NCBI RefSeq assembly: GCF_004345645.1
Contig: NZ_SLWS01000009.1
Location: 372,001-436,000, forward strand
Direction of reading: 5' to 3'
Source of the DNA: Actinocrispum wychmicini
Lineage (GTDB): Bacteria > Actinomycetota > Actinomycetes > Mycobacteriales > Pseudonocardiaceae
DNA: 64,000 bases
The number at the start of each line of letters is the position of its first letter. The first letter of the stretch is position 1. The translations under genes and the position numbers were made by a program. The notes below the pieces were generated by a model, which had not been told where the DNA came from, did no database searches, and was given only the letters and a program-made list of their open reading frames with translations. This document shows positions 57,972 to 64,000 of the stretch, in pieces.

Positions 57972-60900
57972 CCGAATCTGAGGATGGCGATGCCGTCGTT
58001 GGTACCGACGGCGAGCCCTACGCCGGCGATCCCGGTCAGCGAATTGATGACCGCCCCCAGCGGAAACGAGCACAACAGCCAGCCGGTGTCCGGGTCGCTG
58101 ATCCGCAGGATGTCGTCGCCGTCGGCAGTGGCGAGCAGCGGGTGTCCAGCCGTGTTCATAACCACGGCGGCCAGTCGCGCGGCGACGAAGCCGCATTCTC
58201 GGGAAAGTCCCGTGTCCAGGTCGACGATGTGGACAGCGTCACTGTTCGGGTCCGTGGTGGCCATGAGCGGCTGGCCGGTGATATTGACGACGGGCGATTC
58301 CTTCCAGGGGTCGACGATTCGCAGGATATCGTCCTCGATCGTGGCGAGTAACGACCGGCGACCGGAGCCGGAGAATGGCGCGATCGCTTTTATCCCCGCC
58401 ATGAGGCTTTTGTTGAGGATTCGCTCAGTGCGGCTCCTGCGTGTCGGCGAGACGATTCGCACGCTGTTGTCGCTGCCGACGATGGCGAGCATCCGACGTT
58501 GATCAGTGCCGGCGAACGGGGCGATGGCCTGCGTGGCGGTCCGGGTGCTGATGAACGGGCTCGTCATGGCGCCGTAGGTGGGGTCGATGACGCGTATTCC
58601 CCGGAGGTTGGCGACGGCGAGTAGTGGCTGTCCGTCGATACCGGTGAAGGCGGCGGTCGCCCGTACCGTGCCGATGCGTTCGATCCAGTCCGAACGCGTA
58701 CTGGTACTGGGCAGGGGATCCCAGATCCGTACAGCGCCGTCACTGTCGCCGGTCGCCAGCAACGCCTGTCCGCTGGCGCCGGTGAACTCCGCGATGACAC
58801 CCTGGGCGTCGCTCTGATCGCCCATGGCCGAACCAACCGGTCTGCTGGTGACCGGATCCCAGATCCACAACTGCCCAGCCACACTGCGGATGGCGAGCAG
58901 AGGACGCCCGTCGGATCTGCGGAGTGCCACGACAGCCCGCGCCTCGACCGGGGGTGTCATACCGTAGGCGTCGTTCAGATCGCGGCCGACCCGTTTCCCG
59001 GCGGCCGGATCCCAGACGCGAACGACGTGGTCAAGCCCGCTCGTGGCGAGCAGTGGCCGTCCGTCGGCGTCCGCCAGGGCGATGACCACCTCGGCCCAAC
59101 CGGCGCGTCCGCCGAGCGCTGGACCGACCCGGCTACCGGTCGCCGGGTCCCAGATCCGTACCGTGCCGTCGACGCCACCGGCTGCCAGCAGCGGCCGGCC
59201 AACGCGGCCGATGTATGTCGCGAGCGCGGATATCTGACAGGACGCGAACAGTGCCGGCCCGGCCTCGCGACCAGTCAGCGGATGCCAGATCCGTACTGTG
59301 CCGTCGGCACAACCAGTCGCGAGTACGGTCCGTCTGGTGCGGTCGACGAAGGCGGCAAGAGCACAGATGGCGCCAGTACCCGCGGTGATGGTCGGCGCCG
59401 CGTCCGAACCAGTGACGGCGTTGCGGATCCGTACGGTGCCGTTGGATCCGCCGATCGCGAACACGGGTCGCCCTGCGATCGCGAAACCCGCGAGCGACGT
59501 GGGGCTCGTTGCCTGTGCCGCGACGATCACGGGTCCGACTTGGTCGCCGGTGATCGGATCCCACGTTCGGATCGTTCCGTCGCCGGCCATCGCGGCGAGC
59601 AGCGTTCTTTTCCGGTCGGGAAGCACCACGATGCCGGTGACGGGGTTGGTGTGGCCGGTCAGGGTGCGGTGCGGTGGCCGCTGGACGAAGTCCGCCCAGT
59701 GCACCGACCACGGCAGGTGCCGATTCTCGTGTGGACGGTCGGCGGGACGCGCGATCGCGGCGTGCCGGGCCATGGCGAGCTGTCGCAGTCCTGCCCGGTC
59801 AGCGGGCGCGGCCGTGGCGAGCTGGTGGCCGGCGCCGATGACGGCGCCGATCTCGGGCGGCAACGGGAAGCGCGCGAAGGCGGTGCGCATCGCGTCGGCG
59901 GCGACGGCCTTGGGGTCGAGCCGGTCGATGACCATGGGGTGTTCGCCGAGACAACGCCACGCGTCGCGGCCGCCTGCACCGGCGTGTGCCGAGAGATAGG
60001 TCTGGAGGTACGGGTTCAGGCCGTCAGTCTGTTCGGCCGCGGCGACCAGGCCGCGAGTGATCTGGTTGTGGGCTTCGGCGGCTCGGTTGCTGTCGCTGGT
60101 GAGATGTTCCTGGAAGGTGCGGTGGGCCAACCGATAGACGGTCTGACCGTGTTCGGTGTCGAGCATCAGGTACGGCGCCCCGGCTTTCACCAGCGCCGCG
60201 ATGGTGGCGTCGGTGACGGGGATGTCCGGGGTGAGCGACAGGGCGACACTGGTCCAGACGCCGTCCCGGATGGGCAGGCCGCGGCCCTGGCTGAACGCGA
60301 GTGCGGACAGCAAGGGCCGGTAGGCGGGATTCGCGGCGGCCAGCCGGTCCACCGCCTTGGCGAACAACGAACGGTGATCGCCGCCGAGCAACAGGGGTCG
60401 GGCGGTGTCGAGCGTCAGCAGTGTGCCCTCGGCCAACAGTTCGTGCACGGCCAGCCGGGCGAACAGGAACTCCTTCCCGTTGACGCCAACCTCCCAGCTC
60501 ACGGCCTCGATGACAGTCCGGTCGACGCCGAGCCGATGTTCCGCGGCGGTCAACCGGTTGCGGACGTACCTGATCAGCGCCTCCTCGTCCCGCTCGACGC
60601 TGAGCACGTCGGCCGTGCCGAGAGCGTCCAGCAGGTCCTGGTCGACCGGGTCAGGCCGGTCAGGCCCTTCCGCGGTCGAGCGGCGGGTGCCGACCACGAC
60701 GCGAACGGACGGGATCGCCGCCAGGGGGCGGATGATGGAGCGGGCGATGGTGAGCGGGTCGACCGCCTCGTCCAGGGCGTCCATCAAGATGGTCGCCGCG
60801 GTCATCCGCTCACACAGCCAGTCCGCGTGACCGACGTCGGGCGGGGTGCCGAGGTCGAACGCGACCGCCAGCCGATGGACGATGTCGGGGGTGGCCAGGC

Positions 60901-61930
60901 CGGTCAGGTGCAGTGCGGCGTCGAACACGCCGTCCGGCGGCTGTTGGTCGTCGTCGAGCGACTGAATCAGGCCGTGCCGGACGAGCGCGTCGCGAACCCG
61001 ATACTGGCTGTACACCAACACATTCCCCAGCAACGCGGACTTGCCGGAACCGGCTTTCCCAGTCACCACAAGCAGTCCGTCGCGGCGGTCGCGCAGCCAC
61101 GTGACGATCCGGCGGCGCTCGGTCTCGCGTCCTTCGAAGTACCAGGAGATCTCACCGAGTTCGGCGCCTTGGGCCTTCGGGACGAAGTGCCGGATCTCGT
61201 CGTCGGACAGGGCCGCGAGGACGGCCTCGATCTCGGCGACCACGTCGACCGTCGCGGTGAAGCCGGCGGGCAACGGCGTCCGCCGGCGCAGCGTCGCGGT
61301 CTCCACGTTCTTGGCGACCACGGCCGCGCCCGGCAGCAGCCGCTTGAGCTGCTTGCCGAGGTCCCACAGCTCGACCGTCTCGTTAGCGCGGTAGATGTCG
61401 TCCAACGCGGTCCGTAGCGCGAAACTGAACCTGCCCAACGACGTCGATCCCTCGCCGGACGTGCCGATCAGCAGCAGCCGGCGGGCGCTCTGCAGGTCGT
61501 CGAGTGCCGCGTTGAGCAACTCGACGAACCGGGCCGACTTGCACGTGTCGACGATCACGATCGTCCACGACTGGTCCGCGCCGGCGTCCTCGTGGCGGGC
61601 GACGTGATAGGCCAGCCGTCGCGGGTCGATGCCTTCGGCCCCGATCGGTTTCGGGCTCTGCGCGTGCGCCAGGTACGCCGCCCGATGGTCGGATTCGCCG
61701 TGACCGACCCAGTACAGCACCGCGTCTCCCGGCGCCGAGCTCGACCACTGGCGCAGGCGTTGGCCGATCGCGTCGTCACCGCGTTCGGCCGCCGGGGTGT
61801 CCCAGCCGACCACGACCCCGCCGAAGTCGGCCAACAGGTCGGTGACCACCTCGACCTCCGGATCCACGTCCAGGTGGGGATGGTGGGCGTACACGCCGAC
61901 CGCGACCGGGAAGACCTCCACCTCAGCCAT
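57944..61930 (-). CDS. caspase-like protease - NACHT/STAND ATPase - WD40 propeller protein
   Basis: A 1328-aa multidomain protein. Residues 1-200 are a caspase-like (C14) protease with His77 in YWVGHGES and Cys130 in VIVDTCKSARF. Residues 260-620 are a NACHT/STAND-type ATPase: the FEGRETERRRI lead-in, P-loop GKAGSGKSA at 291-299, and Walker B-like ATILMDALDEA. Residues 760-1320 are WD40-type blades (GRPLLATSGLDHVVRVWDPA and similar). This layout matches bacterial conflict and programmed-cell-death systems in which the propeller senses, the ATPase oligomerises and the caspase acts. The ATG at 61930 overlaps the upstream lipase stop by 8 bases. No target or inducer is visible. Confidence 0.85.
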   Translation of the reverse strand: MAEVEVFPVAVGVYAHHPHLDVDPEVEVVTDLLADFGGVVVGWDTPAAERGDDAIGQRLRQWSSSAPGDAVLYWVGHGESDHRAAYLAHAQSPKPIGAEGIDPRRLAYHVARHEDAGADQSWTIVIVDTCKSARFVELLNAALDDLQSARRLLLIGTSGEGSTSLGRFSFALRTALDDIYRANETVELWDLGKQLKRLLPGAAVVAKNVETATLRRRTPLPAGFTATVDVVAEIEAVLAALSDDEIRHFVPKAQGAELGEISWYFEGRETERRRIVTWLRDRRDGLLVVTGKAGSGKSALLGNVLVYSQYRVRDALVRHGLIQSLDDDQQPPDGVFDAALHLTGLATPDIVHRLAVAFDLGTPPDVGHADWLCERMTAATILMDALDEAVDPLTIARSIIRPLAAIPSVRVVVGTRRSTAEGPDRPDPVDQDLLDALGTADVLSVERDEEALIRYVRNRLTAAEHRLGVDRTVIEAVSWEVGVNGKEFLFARLAVHELLAEGTLLTLDTARPLLLGGDHRSLFAKAVDRLAAANPAYRPLLSALAFSQGRGLPIRDGVWTSVALSLTPDIPVTDATIAALVKAGAPYLMLDTEHGQTVYRLAHRTFQEHLTSDSNRAAEAHNQITRGLVAAAEQTDGLNPYLQTYLSAHAGAGGRDAWRCLGEHPMVIDRLDPKAVAADAMRTAFARFPLPPEIGAVIGAGHQLATAAPADRAGLRQLAMARHAAIARPADRPHENRHLPWSVHWADFVQRPPHRTLTGHTNPVTGIVVLPDRKRTLLAAMAGDGTIRTWDPITGDQVGPVIVAAQATSPTSLAGFAIAGRPVFAIGGSNGTVRIRNAVTGSDAAPTITAGTGAICALAAFVDRTRRTVLATGCADGTVRIWHPLTGREAGPALFASCQISALATYIGRVGRPLLAAGGVDGTVRIWDPATGSRVGPALGGRAGWAEVVIALADADGRPLLATSGLDHVVRVWDPAAGKRVGRDLNDAYGMTPPVEARAVVALRRSDGRPLLAIRSVAGQLWIWDPVTSRPVGSAMGDQSDAQGVIAEFTGASGQALLATGDSDGAVRIWDPLPSTSTRSDWIERIGTVRATAAFTGIDGQPLLAVANLRGIRVIDPTYGAMTSPFISTRTATQAIAPFAGTDQRRMLAIVGSDNSVRIVSPTRRSRTERILNKSLMAGIKAIAPFSGSGRRSLLATIEDDILRIVDPWKESPVVNITGQPLMATTDPNSDAVHIVDLDTGLSRECGFVAARLAAVVMNTAGHPLLATADGDDILRISDPDTGWLLCSFPLGAVINSLTGIAGVGLAVGTNDGIAILRFGQLGISAFE

Positions 61931-63308
61931 CGGCGGCCAGCACCAGTTGGGTCACCGGCGAACCACCTCCGCCCGCCACACTCACCCGGTACAAGCCCGG
62001 CGCGGGCACCGTGACCGCCGCCTGGATCGCGCCGGACCGCCGATGCAACGGCGGTTGATCCACAGCTCCGGTCGCCGTGTCGACCACGCTGCACACCGCG
62101 TCCCTCGGGCTGTCGACCCCGGTGACTGTCAACGTCCACGCGCAGTCCGGTTGGACCACGTCCGGGACGTCCATGCCGAAGTCGCCGTCGCCTAGTCTGG
62201 CCGCGTGCGGATCGCGTCCGGTGATGACAGCCCGGACGAAGTCGACGGCTTCCGCGGTCCGGGCCAACGCCCCATGCTGTTGTGCCAGCGGCGACGCGGT
62301 CTCCAGCTCGGCGGAGTTACGCGGCACGGTGCCGTCGCCGCTGCCGGCCACCCGCACCAGACCACCGGACTCGTCGCGGACCAGTGTGCCGTCGGAGTTG
62401 ACGCGAAACGTGTGATACCTCGGCTCGACGACGCCATCCTTGAGGGTCAGGCTCTGCACAGTGGGCTGTTCGACGCCCATCAACGCCCGATGACCCGGCA
62501 GCGGCGCGTCGGTGTGACGGTCCCGCGATGCCACTGCGAGGTCGTAGTCGCCGCCCAGTCTTTCGACATCGGACGGCTCCAGTCTCCTTACGTCGTCGCC
62601 GTCGTCCACACAGCGGTACGTGGGCAGCAGGTCGTGCACGCCGGGTAGCGTCCTGGCGAGATCACGCAACCGGCGGCGGGGCAACGTGATCGGCGCGTCG
62701 CGACCGTCGTTGAGCATGACGGCCGCCTTCGCCGCGCCCTCGAACGGCGTCCCCAATGTGACGCTGGCCCGGACATTCGCCGTGGCACCGGGAATCAACG
62801 ACAGCGCCCGGACCAGCAGCCCGCCCATGGAGTGCGCCACGAGCACCAACTGCGCGGAACGTCCATCGGGCTGAACCGCGCGGGCCTCAGCGTGGCGAGG
62901 GTTCGCGCGCCACCGCTCCAGATGCCGGTTCGCCGCCTCCGCGAGTCGAATGGCGTTGTCCGCCACGGGAAGCCGCCAGTCGTAGCCGAACTCCAGGATC
63001 GCCGCCGAGTCGGCCACCACCCCCCGAACACCGTCAACCAGCTTCGTGTACGGCTCGAAGCCCGCCAGCACCGGGGCGAACGCCGGGAACCGCAGCAGAC
63101 CCGTCGCCGTGACCCGGCCGACCCGGCCGTTACGCTCGTCCTCGGTCAACCGTAACGCCGTCATCGCCGCCCCCGAACTCCAGGCGCTGACGTACCACCG
63201 CGGATCCCGCAAGCCCCATAACTCCCGCCCAGTGGCGGTCTCGACCAGCCGACTTCCCATGATTCCAGGAACAATCACCACCGCGTCCTGCGAGACCGCC
63301 GCCCTCAT
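61923..63308 (-). CDS. LCAT-like lipase/acyltransferase with C-terminal beta domain
   Basis: A 461-aa alpha/beta hydrolase without a signal peptide. The nucleophile is Ser160 in VAHSMGGLLVR, with Asp in GSGDGTVPRN and His in QQHGALARTAE. VIVPGIMGSRL near the N-terminus is the lid-region signature of lecithin:cholesterol acyltransferase-like enzymes. The last 80 residues form a predicted beta-sandwich. The ATG at 63308 follows TAGAGT by eight bases, so the mRNA may be leaderless. Its stop overlaps the caspase-NACHT start by 8 bases, which couples them. A lipid-attacking effector is the likely role in a two-gene conflict system; this is inference. Confidence 0.82.
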   Translation of the reverse strand: MRAAVSQDAVVIVPGIMGSRLVETATGRELWGLRDPRWYVSAWSSGAAMTALRLTEDERNGRVGRVTATGLLRFPAFAPVLAGFEPYTKLVDGVRGVVADSAAILEFGYDWRLPVADNAIRLAEAANRHLERWRANPRHAEARAVQPDGRSAQLVLVAHSMGGLLVRALSLIPGATANVRASVTLGTPFEGAAKAAVMLNDGRDAPITLPRRRLRDLARTLPGVHDLLPTYRCVDDGDDVRRLEPSDVERLGGDYDLAVASRDRHTDAPLPGHRALMGVEQPTVQSLTLKDGVVEPRYHTFRVNSDGTLVRDESGGLVRVAGSGDGTVPRNSAELETASPLAQQHGALARTAEAVDFVRAVITGRDPHAARLGDGDFGMDVPDVVQPDCAWTLTVTGVDSPRDAVCSVVDTATGAVDQPPLHRRSGAIQAAVTVPAPGLYRVSVAGGGGSPVTQLVLAADG

Positions 63309-63423
63309 AGCCGCACACTCTAGTTTCGGTCGCCAACACCCCGCACTGACGGTGTTTTCGTACCTCCCGGTAACAAATCCGGCGAACCGTACGAGGAGCG
63401 CATAGGACGCTCTGGAGGGGATC

Positions 63424-64000
63424 ATGCGGAGATCGGTCGCTGTTGTCGCAGTCTGCTGTCTCGTGCCGTTGGTCGCGGTCGCGCCGAGCGCGGCGGCGTT
63501 GCCGTCCGGCTTCACCGACCAGGTGGTGTTCGCCAACCTGGAACAGCCGATGGCGGTGGACTTCAGTCCGGACGGCCGGGTGTTCGTGGCCGAGAAGAGC
63601 GGGCTGATCAAGGTGTTCGACGGGCTCGGCGACACCACCCCGACCGTGTTCGCCGACCTGCGCACCAACGTGTTCAACGAGCACGACCGCGGCATGATGA
63701 GCATGACGTTGGCGCCGACGTTTCCCGCCGACCCCTCGGTGTACGTGCTTTACTCACATGACGCGGCGATCGGCGGTACCGCACCGCGTTGGGGCACACC
63801 GGGCGCGACCAACGACTCCTGCCCCAACCCACCGGGCGAGACCGGCGACGGCTGTGTGATCTCCGGCCGTCTGTCCAAACTGGACTCTACGAAACCCGGC
63901 GGCGGTCCCGAGCAGGTGCTGATCGAGGACTGGTGCCAGCAGTACCCGAGCCATTCCGTGGGCGACCTGCAGTTCGGGCCGGACGGATACCTGTACGCCA
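63424..64000 (+). CDS. PQQ-dependent sugar dehydrogenase-like protein, N-terminal fragment
   Basis: The first 192 codons of a secreted protein that continues past the window. The signal peptide is about residues 1-25 (SVAVVAVCCLVPLVAVAPSA). The following GFTDQVVFANLEQPMAVDFS and VGDLQFGPDGYLYA are the start of a six-bladed propeller of the glucose/sorbosone dehydrogenase (GSDH) family, which uses PQQ and Ca2+. Many actinomycete members carry extra C-terminal binding domains, which lie outside this window. The ATG at 63424 has GGAGGGG upstream. It is divergent from the lipase gene with a 115-base gap. Confidence 0.8.
   Translation, partial: MRRSVAVVAVCCLVPLVAVAPSAAALPSGFTDQVVFANLEQPMAVDFSPDGRVFVAEKSGLIKVFDGLGDTTPTVFADLRTNVFNEHDRGMMSMTLAPTFPADPSVYVLYSHDAAIGGTAPRWGTPGATNDSCPNPPGETGDGCVISGRLSKLDSTKPGGGPEQVLIEDWCQQYPSHSVGDLQFGPDGYLYA

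Noticed and set aside
59027-61417. Long plus-strand open frame opposite the caspase-NACHT-WD40 gene
   Set aside because: It has no recognisable domain and shadows the real gene on the other strand.
1-64000. tRNA, rRNA, CRISPR arrays, insertion sequences or prophage
   Set aside because: I saw no cloverleaf, direct-repeat array, transposase, integrase or phage structural gene.

Overview
The window is high-GC DNA with GTG and ATG starts, many 4-base start/stop overlaps (ATGA, GTGA) and frequent -10-like hexamers 5-8 bases before start codons. It carries actinobacterial families: DUF3558, DUF6907, LtrA, SigB/RsbW-type regulators, MocR, PPOX/F420-type enzymes and LuxR ATPases. This points to a filamentous actinomycete, probably Pseudonocardiales; the order is inference. 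I see no tRNA, rRNA, CRISPR array, IS element or phage module. This looks like an accessory part of a large chromosome, with many small regulator-plus-enzyme units.

Layout. 1-3.0 kb: end of an esterase gene, a DJ-1/PfpI protein, a cation/proton antiporter and a methyltransferase. 3.1-9.6 kb: the most unusual block. It runs MFS exporter, class-V PLP enzyme, a 29-residue peptide gene ending in a Cys-Trp-Val-Cys-containing tail, a 13-bp hairpin, an 835-aa TPR-like protein with two related halves, and an M17 leucyl aminopeptidase. I read it as a candidate RiPP (ribosomal peptide) pathway with none of the usual RiPP enzymes. 9.7-12.0 kb: a TetR-controlled NmrA/NTF2 pair with two operator copies and a decayed hydrolase gene. 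12.2-20.5 kb: a sugar-uptake operon (GH4 glycosidase, amidohydrolase, ABC permeases, binding protein), an IclR regulator and a divergent gene, linked by three copies of a 16-bp palindrome. 20.5-31.1 kb: a secreted RCC1-repeat protein, a phosphotransferase, a two-component system, a frameshifted DUF3558 gene, a macrodomain protein, a secreted peptidase-like hydrolase, LtrA and an SDR. 31.2-38.9 kb: an IPT/TIG membrane protein, a small conserved protein, a large LuxR ATPase regulator, two coupled MFS exporters and an AsnC regulator. 38.8-43.4 kb: DLH and AKR enzymes, a MauE-thioredoxin fusion, an ABM protein, and a divergent anti-sigma/sigma pair with SigB-type promoter sequences on both strands. 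43.3-49.8 kb: an amine or omega-amino-acid catabolic set (aldehyde dehydrogenase, PucR regulator, two aminotransferases, SDR). 49.8-53.5 kb: a secreted M1 peptidase, a PPOX protein and a MocR regulator. 53.5-57.2 kb: a small-gene region with an XRE regulator and a lower-GC AbiJ-like nuclease gene that overlaps the end of a HAD gene. 57.5-63.3 kb: a GNAT-like gene and a coupled lipase plus caspase-NACHT-WD40 pair, a likely conflict or cell-death system. 63.4 kb to the end: start of a PQQ-type sugar dehydrogenase gene.

How genes may work together. In the peptide block, the PLP enzyme and TPR protein would modify or bind the peptide, the aminopeptidase would trim it and the MFS protein export it. 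In the sugar operon, the binding protein and permeases import an oligosaccharide or glycoside that GH4 hydrolyses; no ATPase gene is present, so a shared ATPase elsewhere is likely. In the last block, the lipase and the caspase-NACHT-WD40 protein are translationally coupled, as expected for a sensor/switch with effectors.
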